Below are positions 1-9,383 of a stretch of 64,000 nt of DNA, one piece after another. Origin of the DNA: Haladaptatus halobius (lineage in GTDB: Archaea; Halobacteriota; Halobacteria; Halobacteriales; Haladaptataceae); contig NZ_CP085335.1 of assembly GCF_020618475.1 (NCBI RefSeq), forward strand, positions 62,001-126,000, read 5' to 3'. The translations under genes and the position numbers were made by a program. The notes beneath the pieces are model-generated. The model made no database searches. It was not told the origin of the DNA and saw only the letters and a program-made list of their open reading frames with translations. Every line of letters begins with the position of its first letter. Position 1 is the first letter of the stretch.

Positions 1-64
1 CGCGGTGATCTCCAGGAAAGAAGATGAAACGGATGTTTTTACTGAATTCTACTATGTAGCGTAA
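1..64 (+). CDS. 3' end of an unidentified CDS (partial)
   Basis: Reading from base 2, an open frame gives 20 residues and stops at TAA 62-64. It begins before the window. The fragment is acidic and in a sensible frame, so it may be the C-terminus of another polysaccharide-island gene. It is too short to assign to a family. Confidence 0.3.
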   Translation, partial: AVISRKEDETDVFTEFYYVA

Positions 65-223
65 ATACTATCCCTGGAGTTGTGGCAGTTATTACTGATA
101 GTTATATCCAAAATTTAAAACAATTAGCGTCGATCATAGGTATTCCCTCTTGCGGGTCACTGCACGAACTCGTTTCACGCCTGGGTGAGAAAACTTATTT
201 ACTCAAAGTCCCTCGAAGACACT

Positions 224-361
224 ATGATATCACAGAAGGAGTACCGGCCCGTCATTACCGAAGAAAGCTTCCGCCGGTTGGACATTTATCGTGCACAGAA
301 TAGGTTTCGAAATACTGAGGAAGCGACTGCCGACTTACTCATTAACGTAGGAGACGAGTAA
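224..361 (+). CDS. Small 45-residue protein just upstream of the polymerase
   Basis: An ATG at 224 opens a 45-codon frame ending TAA at 359-361, five bases before the polymerase ATG. The product begins MISQKEYRPVITEESFRRLD and ends in an acidic helix-like stretch (EEATADLLINVGDE). This resembles the very short ribbon-helix-helix or antitoxin-like proteins common in haloarchaea, but that is inference from composition and size. The spacing suggests co-transcription with the polymerase. A GTG-started 73-codon frame (82-303) overlaps it in another phase. I prefer the 45-residue frame because its composition is more protein-like and it abuts the next gene. Confidence 0.45.
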   Translation: MISQKEYRPVITEESFRRLDIYRAQNRFRNTEEATADLLINVGDE

Positions 362-365
362 GTAA

Positions 366-1685
366 ATGAGTCTCACCGCTCTCCTCACTTTGTTTGCTAC
401 CCTCACACTCCTGTGCCTCTTTCTCGGAGTTATGGCAGTCACCACCAGAAAATTTCTCTTCGAGAGCCTCATTCACCCTGTTGTTCTCATGAACGGCATT
501 GTCGGATATTTTGTGGTGTTTCCAGCAATTTATATTGTGGCAACAGGACGATTCCGCTTTGAGTATGAGAGTCCTTTTGTCGCATTGGCCATCTCACTTG
601 CCATTTTATTCGGTGTATATCTCGTCGCCCTCTTCGCATTCCATCAAAGTGATTTCACCCGTTACCTGTCTGCTGGTCCTCGGTTCGACCGACGAGTCGC
701 TAATCCGTATTTACTCTTTTGGGTTGGCCTTGGTGGCTTTGTTGTGGGTTTACTCTTCTATCTGTATTATGTGAATCTAAATGGGGGATTTGGCCGCCTA
801 TTAACCGTGACACCCCGTACGGCATTTCAGCAGATTCCGAACACAGGGCGCTATCGGCTCTTCGGTCTCCTTGGCGTGTTTGGTGGATTCATCACGATCC
901 TCTCTGCATTATATCCCGCCATCGCCAGTCCCAGTCGTGAGAAATCACCTCTTTTGTGGGCAGTTGTTGGCGGCGCGAGTGTCATCACCATCGCCATTGC
1001 GGTTTCCTTCCGCGCACGCATGTTGATCCTCATCCCAGCAGCATATCTGTTGGTCTACCTGTATACGACTGATGTAATCACCGATCGACACTTCGTCGTG
1101 CTCGGGAGTATCACGGTGTTCTTTGGCATCGCGTTCACCTTCATAGAGCATCTGCTAATTAGTTCGGCAGGCATTTGGATGCTCTTTGAGGCAGCAATTC
1201 ACACCGCCCGCCTCCAAGTGTTTATGGTCTTGGTTGACCGCGTCCCTAGTCAGTACCCCTATCAATGGGGTGAAACCTTCTTGCGGGCAATCTTGATTGG
1301 CGTTGACGGTGGTCCACTCCGGTATGGTGAGCATCTAGATATCATCGCCACAGGAAAGAATCGACCAGGAGTCACCCTGTCTGCGATGTTGACCGGCGAG
1401 TTCTATCTCAACTTTGGTGTGATTGGGGCGCTTATGAGCGGAGTGCTCTATGGTCTTTGTCTGAAGTTCGCTTATCAATTACGAACGCTTGAGATGGGGT
1501 ATCTAGTTAATGCACTTTATCCCGTGCTGTTGGTTGGTGCTGTGCTCCTGTTCCCAACGAATATCACCTTTGGTGTGAAAGCGATTGGCTTGCGCTTACT
1601 CCCACCACTCTTCTTGAGTGTATTGGTCGTGTTTCTCTATCAGCACCACTTCAAACAGTGGATACAAACGGAGGCCAAGAACTGA
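366..1685 (+). CDS. Oligosaccharide repeat unit polymerase (Wzy-like membrane protein)
   Basis: A 439-residue polytopic membrane protein with about ten to twelve hydrophobic segments along its whole length. The C-terminal third carries the pattern of oligosaccharide repeat polymerases: a polar loop with GVDGGPLRYGEHLD, then GVTLSAMLTGEFYLNFG leading into the last membrane spans. Enzymes of this family join lipid-linked repeat units at the outer face of the membrane. It lies with a glycosyltransferase, two O-antigen-ligase-like proteins and a sulfatase, which supports a role in surface polysaccharide or glycan assembly. Codon use is AT-richer than in the core genes downstream. Family is fairly certain, substrate unknown. 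Confidence 0.75.
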   Translation: MSLTALLTLFATLTLLCLFLGVMAVTTRKFLFESLIHPVVLMNGIVGYFVVFPAIYIVATGRFRFEYESPFVALAISLAILFGVYLVALFAFHQSDFTRYLSAGPRFDRRVANPYLLFWVGLGGFVVGLLFYLYYVNLNGGFGRLLTVTPRTAFQQIPNTGRYRLFGLLGVFGGFITILSALYPAIASPSREKSPLLWAVVGGASVITIAIAVSFRARMLILIPAAYLLVYLYTTDVITDRHFVVLGSITVFFGIAFTFIEHLLISSAGIWMLFEAAIHTARLQVFMVLVDRVPSQYPYQWGETFLRAILIGVDGGPLRYGEHLDIIATGKNRPGVTLSAMLTGEFYLNFGVIGALMSGVLYGLCLKFAYQLRTLEMGYLVNALYPVLLVGAVLLFPTNITFGVKAIGLRLLPPLFLSVLVVFLYQHHFKQWIQTEAKN

Positions 1686-2024
1686 TTTAATATCCAAGAT
1701 GATATATTCGGCACCGTCTAGTTAAGCCGATTCAGTCGAATTGATCAGTGGGAGCAACTAGAAAGAGAGTGACATCAGCAGTGGCCTCGCTTTGCTCATC
1801 TTCGCACTTTGGGGTGACTCCCAATTCATTCTAGAACGTGTAGACGTTCCATCGGAGTGAGAGACGCTCAGCGTCCTAGTTTTTCGCTTCGACGGTTATC
1901 TAGTCAGTGCTGTATATTCGTTATCATGTATTTTTTGAAACTCATAAAATAATTTACTGTTGTAGTATCATACGACAATTAGATTTGGCTTTTTAAACTT
2001 TTTGCGTTACTTCAGGTTTAGTCA
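1686..2024. other. AT-rich intergenic spacer between convergent genes
   Basis: This 339 bp stretch separates the 3' ends of the polymerase and the glycosyltransferase. It is AT-rich, especially from 1905 to 2024, and has no convincing ORF or RNA gene. Both transcripts should terminate here, but I see no strong hairpin-plus-U terminator. Confidence 0.5.
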
Positions 2025-3152
2025 TTAGGATGAAATTCTATCGGTTATTATATCACGGATTTCATTTTTAAAACGATCACGATTGAATCGCTGCGAGGTC
2101 GATGATAACTCATCCCGAAGCTTCATTATTCGCACTGAATCTCCAAGAACTGCGTCGATTTTATTGATCGCATCTGCAGGAGAAGCGTACAGAAGATCCG
2201 CATTTTCATTCAGAATCTCACGTTGACCACCACTGTCTGGGGCGAATGGAATCATCCCCCCTGCGGCCATCTCAGCTACTACGATTCCAAAGTGTTCGTA
2301 TGGACGGCCATGGAGGCCATATCGATGCTTCGTTATCAAATCAGTGAGTATTTCATACTCGACTGCTCCCTCGAAGTGAATGAAGTCAAGTTTGGTGGAG
2401 CGGCGTTTCACACGTTCGCAGTACTCTCCATCTGTAGTTGGTCCGATAATGTGGAGATGAACATTGTGCCCTCTCTCTCGAAGCTGTGTAATTATATCGA
2501 TATTCTTGAGAATTCGTTTACTTGGTCCAATTCGTCCGATTGTTAGAAACCCTGGTTCACGTTCCTCCCATGGTAATGGTGTAAATCTGGCAGTGTGAAC
2601 TGGAGGATATACTGTATTGGGTCGAATTCCGTAAGCCTCGTAGAACGCGTTCGCCGTCCAGTCTGAATTGGCGAGAAGCATGTTCGACATAAGTTTAGTC
2701 TGGTTTACATTTGCGAGACGTCGACATAGAGTATCGTATGCCCGTCTCCGTAGTGATCCATCGGTAAGTCCAGGGTCATCGACAGCATATTGCGGATGGT
2801 GAATATACTCGACTGAATCTGTGTCGAGTGCGAGTTCGTTTTTTGTGCTTATCATAAGATCGAAATCGTTCCTGTTTCGTTTCGCAAACTGGGCGAGGAG
2901 GCCTGCCTGGAACTTCACTGCTCGATTTCCAACCCATTGACTAAATTCAATGATTGGATATGGTGGAAGAGACACAGAAAGATCTCGTACGTTCGTATCA
3001 AAGTAGTGATTCAATTCAGCAATGTTCGGCGGTATAAGTGTGAAAAGTGTCACGTTGTGAGATACTTGAAGGGCCTCGATGACTTGCATACAGACATCCT
3101 CTGCCCCTCCCTTCATTTGTAAATCTGGATGAACGACTGCGATCCTACTCAT
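2025..3152 (-). CDS. Glycosyltransferase family 4 (GT-B fold)
   Basis: A 375-residue GT-B glycosyltransferase. The N-terminus reads IAVVHPDLQMKGGAEDV, the usual acceptor-side start with a GGAE loop. The C-terminal half has the donor-site run TIGRIGPSKR and then HGRPYEHFGIVVAEMAAGG, which supplies the E-x7-E signature of GT4 retaining enzymes. There is no signal peptide or membrane span, so it should work on the cytoplasmic face, transferring a sugar from a nucleotide or dolichyl-phosphate donor to a lipid-linked glycan. It converges on the polymerase. About 240 bp of AT-rich DNA upstream (3153-3393) holds its promoter and nothing else I recognise. Sugar specificity cannot be read. Confidence 0.85.
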   Translation of the reverse strand: MSRIAVVHPDLQMKGGAEDVCMQVIEALQVSHNVTLFTLIPPNIAELNHYFDTNVRDLSVSLPPYPIIEFSQWVGNRAVKFQAGLLAQFAKRNRNDFDLMISTKNELALDTDSVEYIHHPQYAVDDPGLTDGSLRRRAYDTLCRRLANVNQTKLMSNMLLANSDWTANAFYEAYGIRPNTVYPPVHTARFTPLPWEEREPGFLTIGRIGPSKRILKNIDIITQLRERGHNVHLHIIGPTTDGEYCERVKRRSTKLDFIHFEGAVEYEILTDLITKHRYGLHGRPYEHFGIVVAEMAAGGMIPFAPDSGGQREILNENADLLYASPADAINKIDAVLGDSVRIMKLRDELSSTSQRFNRDRFKNEIRDIITDRISS

Positions 3153-3429
3153 GTTGACAACCTATTTCGATTGCAACGCCAAATGTATTATTATCTCCCA
3201 ACTTCCAGATATTTAATCCTCCACTAAACATCAGTAAATAAATACCCTGATCTGAAAAAGAAAACCCGGAAAATACTCTACTTTCAATTAAATATCAAGA
3301 AATCAAAATACCACTTGTAGCTCTCGATACGCTGTGAAAGGATTCGTTTAATGAGCCATTCGGCTAACTGAATGCTTTGTAAACGTGCTCGACTTAGCAA
3401 CTCTTTCCTACGCTCGCTGAGCAGTCAGC

Positions 3430-4512
3430 GAGAAGTAGGTAGTGACATCGAACAGCGGCTCCCGATGTAGCCCTGAGTCCGGGTACTGTGCTCGGTCTTA
3501 CTCGTCTTCCGCCGTGGATTGCGTAAGTGTTTGCGAGGTTCGAACCAGTCTTCTCCGACAGCCGCAACGTCGATTCCTTTACCACGCTCGTGAGCGCAGT
3601 GATTCTGGCCGAAGCGCAGTGGACGATCAGCGAACTCACCCGCGGGATTTCGCGTCCGCGTCGGGACGCGAAATCCGACAGAACCTATCGCTACTTTCTC
3701 GGTGGGGCTGACTGGTCGGCCACCGGTCTCGCTCAGCACCAGGCCGCGTTCGTCTTCGAACAACTCGATGTCGGTGGCGGTGACGACGTACTCCTCCACA
3801 TCGACGATACGTTTGTCGGGAAAACTGGCGACCTACCGATGGCGTCGCAAAGTTGTACAACCCGGCAATGGGCGACCTGGTGCAGGGAAATAAGTTCGTC
3901 ACCTCGTACATCCAAGTCGGCGACGTGTACGTTTCCTACCTCGTACGGATGTTCATCTCGGAGCATCTCACGCCGAATTTCGAGCAGCCGTTCAAGAAGA
4001 AAACCGAGATCGCTGGCGAAGAAATCATCACGCCGCTCCAGCTGGCGGCTGGAGCGACTCTCACCGTTGTCTTCGATTCAGCGTACTACGGGGGGCAAGA
4101 GAGTCGCGACAATCCAAAAGCAGGGCTATGACGACGTCTGTCGCTACAAATTGAGCCATCACGTTTCACCACTGGTATCGTGTGATCCCAACGCATCGAT
4201 GCCTTCGCATCGACGCTCGAGTACGAATCCACCACAATCACCGTTCGTGGACGAGAAAAGACCTACTGCGTTGTAAGTGAGATCATCGAAATCGAGGGCG
4301 TTGGCATAGTCAAGATCATGGTGAGCAAGACCGACGACGGCACCACTCGCTACTACTCAGCACGGATCTCGGCCGGTTAGTGGCCAAAATCCTCGAACTC
4401 GTCGACCATCGATAGAACATCGAGACGATTCATCAAGAATCGGATGAGAAGTTCGGGTTCAAGCAGTACGAGGTCGAGCCCAAGCAGGTTATCGAACGAT
4501 ACATCCAGCCTA
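3430..4512 (+). mobile_element. Degenerate DDE transposase remnant (IS4/IS701-like), copy 1
   Basis: Conserved transposase blocks occur in order but in shifting frames: a stretch around 3600-3800 including HIDDTFVGKTGD, then after a shift near 3832 TDGVAKLYNPAMGD and VVFDSAYYGG, another shift near 4090 with RVATIQKQGYDD, and further on EKFGFKQYE near 4450. In-frame stops are present, for example near 4378. The invariant Asp residues of an RNase H-like DDE domain are plausibly HIDDTF and VVFDSAYY. The C-terminus is cut off near 4512, where unrelated sequence begins. It cannot encode an active enzyme. A second, shorter remnant of the same family lies at 7022-7389. The family name is from memory of haloarchaeal elements. 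Confidence 0.75.
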
Positions 4513-4652
4513 TCTTCAAAACATATGCTCTATTGGGTGAACGGTGTGGTTTCTATATCGCCTTGGTTCGAGAGCTATCCCGATAAAATGAACACACCCT
4601 CTCTAGCCGGATTAGCTCCAGTTCGCTGCTCAACCGATCTTGCCAAGTCGAG
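4513..4652 (+). repeat. Direct repeat A (about 140 bp)
   Basis: This segment matches 7417-7558 in the same orientation. By eye there are about twelve mismatches and one 2-base gap. Each copy starts at the motif tcttcaaaa directly or shortly after a transposase remnant and ends at gccaagtcgag. The copies bracket the O-antigen-ligase gene at 5182-6501. Confidence 0.8.
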
Positions 4653-4689
4653 TTGTCCGGATTATCATCCCTGATGTATGACCTCTCGA

Positions 4690-4965
4690 AGTCTGACCTT
4701 CTTTAATTCGTTGAACGCGCCGTCGAGTTGGCTCGACAGGCGGTAGCACGATACTCCTCGAAATATTCGAAGACGCGGTACATCCTCCGCCAGCACGTCA
4801 TTCTGCTCTATCTAAAGGTGAGGATGACCACTACGTACCGGGACTTAGCAGACAAAACTTATCGAAACGCCGTACATCCGCGACGCCCTCGATCTTGATT
4901 CAATATCTACTCCACCGACACTTTGCAAAGCGTTCGACCGCTCATCAAGCACCGATAGTTTACTA
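4690..4965 (+). mobile_element. IS5-type transposase remnant (5' part)
   Basis: Translated blocks match the N-terminus of haloarchaeal IS5-family transposases: FVERAVELARQAVARYSSKY, then RYILRQHVILLYLKVR and a TTYRDLADK segment, with the STPPTLCKAFDR block after a frameshift near 4890. The catalytic middle and C-terminus are absent, and stops interrupt the frame. It follows direct repeat A, so several elements have nested and decayed here. The next 215 bp (4966-5181) holds short open frames but nothing I can identify. Confidence 0.65.
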
Positions 4966-5181
4966 TCTATTGATAGAATTAGAGGGTGAAGGGATCACCG
5001 CCGATGGAGCGGCGTATCTGCCGCTCACGACGACGAAATACGTCGAAGCGCAGGGCAAGACCGGATCGAACTTGGCTTCGAGGATGCCGACGACGCACAT
5101 CGGGCGCTTCAAACGGCGCCACGCGCGGCGAGTGAAGGTGGATGCGAGACTGGGCTGAAGCGGCTCTGACTACTGCCGACT

Positions 5182-6501
5182 TCACCGCCCACTCGAAGCC
5201 GGAACTTTGTAGACGGTCGCCGCGGTGAGTCCAAACAGCGCGTACAGCACGAGCGACGAGTACAACACATTGGACGGTGCGAGTGCGGCGAGCGAGAACG
5301 CGACCATGCTCCCGAACAACCCGAGCGATAACGGGTCGGCGGTCGTGACGAATTGTGCGCCGACGTCGTAAATCAACCGCCCATAGGCAAGGACGAACAA
5401 CCCAGTACCAACGACGCCGAACGAACCGACCAAGGCGATCACCCAGCTGTGAGGCGCATAGCTGCCGGCTGTCTCGATCGAACTCGACCGCACGGCGACG
5501 GCGAAGTTCCGGACGCCAGTGCCGAGCCCGTTCGACTGGACAAGTGCTTCGGCGGCGACCTGGGCGAGTTGCCACCGCCCCCCGAGACCGCTACCTGGTG
5601 GGAACAAGGCTGGAACGAGCGCCGGCAGCGCCACCGTCGTGAGCGTACCGAGCGCGATGACGACGGTGACGACCCACGCATCGACTCGAGAGGGCGTCCG
5701 AGCGGCGAGCCGCGGCCGAACTGCTCGCAGCGCGATGATCGCCACTGCACCGACTAACAACGCTCCAACGCCAGCCCGTGCGCGATCGTTTAGCACGAAT
5801 AAAAACGCGGTGAGCCAACCGAGCGCTGCCAGCGCGCGCAGCGAGCGGCGAGTATCTCGCGCTGCGATCACAGCGACGAGTGGCGTCGCGCCGATCACGA
5901 GAAAGAACGCATACCCGTTTATATTGTAAAACCACGCGCTCGAAGAGCGCGAGCCGAACAGTGAGGGGTGATTCGCCCAGAACACCTGCGAATGCGGTTG
6001 CAACAATCGTACATCGCTTAGGTGCGACCCAGTGACGATCTCCCAAACCGAGACGACCTCCGCACAGGCTACCAGGCCGACGAGTACGGCGAGATAGAGG
6101 AGCACGGTTTGCTTTCGCTTCGTCGTCCAGTAGATTGCCCCGGCGATGAGCAGCCCCGGGAGTATCCGAGCGAGGCCCGAGATTGCCATCCCCGTATCCG
6201 TAGCCCACGCCGCCGAAACCGTCACATACCCCCCGAAGCCGAGCAATGCAGCGACGGGCCATGGGATCGGCGTAAGGGCGTCTCGGTGCGTGAAGAGATA
6301 CGCGGCCAAAAGAAGCGCATAGAGCGGGAAATAGAGCCTGAAATACGTGAGTTGCACACCGTGAAAGCCGAACCCGGTGCGGGAATTCCCGTAGATCGCG
6401 GCGACGAGTAACACTGCGGTCGCGGCGATCGTAGCTCGATGGAGGGGGTCATCGCCAGTGAAAGCGCTCACTTCGAGGCGACGCGATAGTGAGGTGACCA
6501 T
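5182..6501 (-). CDS. O-antigen ligase family membrane protein (copy 1)
   Basis: A 439-residue polytopic membrane protein with around ten to twelve hydrophobic segments and a long polar loop in its second half. In that loop are NGLGTGVRNFAV and SYAPHSWVIALVGSFG. The polar-loop pattern with a conserved His just before a membrane span is typical of the Wzy_C/O-antigen ligase superfamily, which transfers or polymerises lipid-linked glycans outside the membrane. It shares the fold but not close sequence with the protein at 9699-11141. It lies between two decayed transposon clusters and is more GC-rich than the island around it, so it may have been recruited by them. Substrate is unknown. Confidence 0.75.
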   Translation of the reverse strand: MVTSLSRRLEVSAFTGDDPLHRATIAATAVLLVAAIYGNSRTGFGFHGVQLTYFRLYFPLYALLLAAYLFTHRDALTPIPWPVAALLGFGGYVTVSAAWATDTGMAISGLARILPGLLIAGAIYWTTKRKQTVLLYLAVLVGLVACAEVVSVWEIVTGSHLSDVRLLQPHSQVFWANHPSLFGSRSSSAWFYNINGYAFFLVIGATPLVAVIAARDTRRSLRALAALGWLTAFLFVLNDRARAGVGALLVGAVAIIALRAVRPRLAARTPSRVDAWVVTVVIALGTLTTVALPALVPALFPPGSGLGGRWQLAQVAAEALVQSNGLGTGVRNFAVAVRSSSIETAGSYAPHSWVIALVGSFGVVGTGLFVLAYGRLIYDVGAQFVTTADPLSLGLFGSMVAFSLAALAPSNVLYSSLVLYALFGLTAATVYKVPASSGR

Positions 6502-6705
6502 ACTGCTCGGTTATGGGGATTAGTATTAAAAGTCATCCTTCATCGGTACTTAACCTACTCCCTGTTCCTGATGACGCGGCCGCTCGCGGGCCGCCGAGGG
6601 ATCCATCGCCCCCCTGATTTGATCGGCCAACCGCGCACCTGAGTAGGCCGTTCGTCCCCGAACGCGCGCTGAACCCTTCTCGCCGAACCCAGTAGCCGCC
6701 GGTAG

Positions 6706-6912
6706 CGGCAGTGCTCCCCAAATCATGATGCTCCCCGACTGCTCGATCCCGACGATTGGCGACTTGCTTACGAGGAGACCTTCGAGAACGGTCGCCTTCT
6801 CGCGAGTCTCAGCCCGGGGTATTGCTGGGGCCGCGACTCGAACAACCACGACAGCGTGGTGAAGGACTCGAACATTCACGTCAGCGACGGCAAACTTGTC
6901 GTGCGTTTGTAA
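6706..6912 (+). pseudogene. Short fragment resembling a secreted glycoside hydrolase (GH16-like) N-terminus
   Basis: A 68-codon open stretch contains DPDDWRLAYEETFENGRL and CWGRDSNNHDSVVKDSNIHV followed by DGKLVV, then stops at TAA 6910-6912. This order resembles the first strands of GH16/laminarinase-type domains, where a W-x-L-x-F/Y-E-D/E-x-F start is followed by a WGRE-type segment and a DGKL turn. Nothing of the catalytic core follows, and a stop lies just upstream at 6703. I take it as a decayed fragment in the mobile-element cluster. The assignment is tentative. Confidence 0.25.
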
Positions 6913-7021
6913 AATCGGTTCAACCGCTTCAAAACTACCTCGAGGATGTAGTCGAGATTTTCCTCCAACTGCTCCTGCCGACACTTTTCCTTCAAATCGA
7001 ACCTACTGTGCTTGTCCCGAC

Positions 7022-7389
7022 TCACTGAATACGGATCTGGGCCGGTCAGCGGCCGAGATCTCGAACTCGTCGAGCAGAGATGGAACCTCAAGACGGTTCA
7101 CGAGGAATCGAACGTGAAGTTCGGGTTCAAGCAGTACGAATTAGAGCAAAAACAGGCGATTTAGCGCTATATCCAGCTAGTGTTTCTCGCGTGGACGCTG
7201 GTCACGTTCGCCTGTTCAGCGAACGTGGCCTTTTGGGAAGACCGAGGGTGACTCAGCGTCCGCCTCGATCACGCCAAAGAAACGTATCTTTTCAAGCCGC
7301 TCCTCGAAATCACCGAGGTGATCGATCCGTCGCTCCCGCAAGCGGAGCAACGGGAGATCCTGCGTGAACGCGTGAGCTTCTTCTGGTGA
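7022..7389 (+). mobile_element. Degenerate transposase C-terminus, copy 2 (same family as 3430-4512)
   Basis: This stretch translates to ELVEQRWNLKTVHEESNVKF and FGFKQYELE, matching the end of the transposase at 4400-4480. It then continues into the C-terminal part missing from copy 1 (RYIQLVFLAWTLVT, RLDHAKETYL, LLEITEVIDPSLP), ending TGA at 7387-7389. Internal stops occur after EQKQAI and after FWEDRG, and a frameshift separates the TDLGRSAAEI block from the rest. The N-terminal two thirds are missing. Direct repeat B follows 28 bp later. Confidence 0.7.
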
Positions 7390-7416
7390 ATCCTATCGCG
7401 GATTTATTTGTTACTG

Positions 7417-7558
7417 TCTTCAAAATATATGATCTATTAGGTGAATGATGTGGTTTCTATATCGCCTTGGTTCGAGAGAGCTATCCCGATAAAATGAACA
7501 CAGTATCTCTGGTCAGATTAGCTCCAGTTCGCTGCTCAAACGATCTTGCCAAGTCGAG
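7417..7558 (+). repeat. Direct repeat B (about 142 bp)
   Basis: Second copy of the repeat at 4513-4652, same orientation, with a 2-base insertion (gagag versus gagagag) near its middle. It shares the blocks ggtttctatatcgccttgg and ctatcccgataaaatgaaca with copy A. Confidence 0.8.
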
Positions 7559-7976
7559 AAACATGTCTGATGATTCGTAATAGTGACTTCGGAGACCTAG
7601 CAGACTCCGCAAGTACCTTCTGTATGGTAAAAGAGATCTTTCGAATGAAAATGTATGCAAACGAGTTTCAGAAGCTGGGGATCCATCCAACGGAGGGGAA
7701 CGCTCCTACGAGAGTTAAGAGCATACCGAGTGTCGATAATATCTCTTTCGCCTACTAAAATTGGATTTGAAGTCAAATTCATAAGGCATGAGCCATATTG
7801 TATGGAGGATCGGTTGCGTCAAGATATCTGTATCAATTTCCGCAATTTTAGATGCCTTATAACAAAGGATAGGGGATGGATAGCTTTTTATCGATGGGAA
7901 AACAGGCCACCCATACTGACGAGGATAGCTCTCAACAGGGCTGCCTATTACCACCAAACAACTCTCAAGAGACTCT
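7559..7976. other. Unassigned AT-rich stretch before the sulfatase gene
   Basis: These 418 bp contain only short overlapping frames on both strands. None has a recognisable motif or a convincing start. The stretch probably combines transposon debris and the sulfatase promoter region. Confidence 0.4.
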
Positions 7977-9383
7977 ATGAGCGATTCAAAATATAAACCA
8001 AACATCGTTGTACTCTCCGTCGATTCACTCCAGTACGGCTATTTTTCCGAGGCACTCTCGGAAATTGCCTCAACCATTGGTGCCGTTGAGTTCACGAATG
8101 CAATGGCGACAGCGAATCAGACCAGCTCAGCGATGCCAGGATTAGCTGCTGGGGTCTTCGACGATCGACTCTCAACGCAAGGTCTACCGACATCAGGTGA
8201 ACCGGCACCACTTGCGGAAGTGCTAGCCGAGAACGGATACGGATGTGGTCTTTGGTCGGACAATTTCCTCTTTGGCTCAGAATATAATTACGACCGTGGA
8301 TTTGCTGCTGGCAACCAGGGTGAACCAACGAGAAAAAAGCGCCTCGCTACTCGCATTAAAAAAAGCCCACTTCAGCCTGCATTCGGAATGTTTGAGTGGC
8401 TCTACTTTAACGTCGCACAGCGAGTAGAAGATTTTGTCTCTGGAGATAGCTCATTTTACCTGTCGGCTGACCAATTGCACAAAAGTGCTCTCGATTGGTT
8501 TGAGAAGTCCCAAGGGCCCAATTTTTGTTGGATCCATTATATGGATACCCATCATCCCTATGAACCACCTCGCGAGTACTTAGCGGATGTCTCACTAACT
8601 ACCGAGAAGACTCCGTCCGAACTAGGAAAACTTTCTCGAGATGTCATCAAGTCGAATGGTGAAGGATACTCATCTGATGATATCCGTGATGTTGAGGCAA
8701 CATACCGAGCATGCTGTGCCTATATTCGTGATGCTATATCTGAGTTTATCGAAGATCTCATTTCGATGAATCATTTTGACCCTGACCACGACGTTCTCGT
8801 CTTGACTGCTGACCACGGAGAACGACTCAATCCCACTGACTATCCCAGTCTTGGTCACTTTCCGACCTCATTTTGGGAAGAATGTATTCACGTACCATTA
8901 GCAATCTGTCACCCTCGCTGGAATGCTCAGACAATACACAAACAGGTCAGCCTCATCGATGTAATGCCGACTATTCTCGATGCAGCGAATCTATCCACCC
9001 TCAGCGACACTGATGGAACAGCAGCTAGTACACCGGAAAAATTAGCATCCGAATACGCGATCTCGATTTCTCAGCCACCAAATACGGGACGTACCTATCG
9101 GTCAATTCGTCACGAATCTGGATGGAAATTGTTTGGATTAGAATTGGAGTCCACCAATAAAATCGTCCTTACTCAGTTCGATCCTGCCGACGCACTCACT
9201 GAAGAAGTCGTACAAGAATCGGACGTTGCTGGTGATTCAGTTGGAGGTGAACACGCCGATCTTTGGAACGAACTGTGGAATGAATTAGAATTACGGGGCC
9301 AGGGATTACCGGTTGAGGATAGCCAGAATGTTGACACACAGGTTCCTGAAGAACATCTTAAAAACCTAGGTTACATCGAATAG
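7977..9383 (+). CDS. Sulfatase / alkaline-phosphatase superfamily protein
   Basis: A 468-residue protein beginning KPNIVVLSVDSLQYG, with the first metal-binding Asp at residue 16 of the superfamily pattern V-D-S/T. A second metal site is LTADHGERL near residues 277-284. Between them lies CWIHYMDTHHPYEPP, the conserved Y-x-D-x-H-x-P-Y region of archaeal sulfatases. The expected C/S-x-P-x-R formylglycine motif is not obvious: the matching region reads TSSAMPGLAAG without the Arg. Activity on sulfate esters is therefore uncertain, and phosphotransferase or phosphodiester chemistry is possible. There is no signal peptide. The AT-rich codons and neighbours suggest modification of the surface glycan made by this island. 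Confidence 0.8.
   Translation: MSDSKYKPNIVVLSVDSLQYGYFSEALSEIASTIGAVEFTNAMATANQTSSAMPGLAAGVFDDRLSTQGLPTSGEPAPLAEVLAENGYGCGLWSDNFLFGSEYNYDRGFAAGNQGEPTRKKRLATRIKKSPLQPAFGMFEWLYFNVAQRVEDFVSGDSSFYLSADQLHKSALDWFEKSQGPNFCWIHYMDTHHPYEPPREYLADVSLTTEKTPSELGKLSRDVIKSNGEGYSSDDIRDVEATYRACCAYIRDAISEFIEDLISMNHFDPDHDVLVLTADHGERLNPTDYPSLGHFPTSFWEECIHVPLAICHPRWNAQTIHKQVSLIDVMPTILDAANLSTLSDTDGTAASTPEKLASEYAISISQPPNTGRTYRSIRHESGWKLFGLELESTNKIVLTQFDPADALTEEVVQESDVAGDSVGGEHADLWNELWNELELRGQGLPVEDSQNVDTQVPEEHLKNLGYIE

Noticed and set aside
82-303. 73-codon GTG-started frame near the left edge
   Set aside because: It overlaps the better-placed 45-codon ORF, has no ATG and ends 60 bp before the polymerase. It may be a remnant but I cannot support it as a gene.
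4979-5158. Plus-strand frame after the IS5 remnant as a separate gene
   Set aside because: Short, no recognisable motif, and composition differs between phases. It is probably debris from an earlier gene or element.
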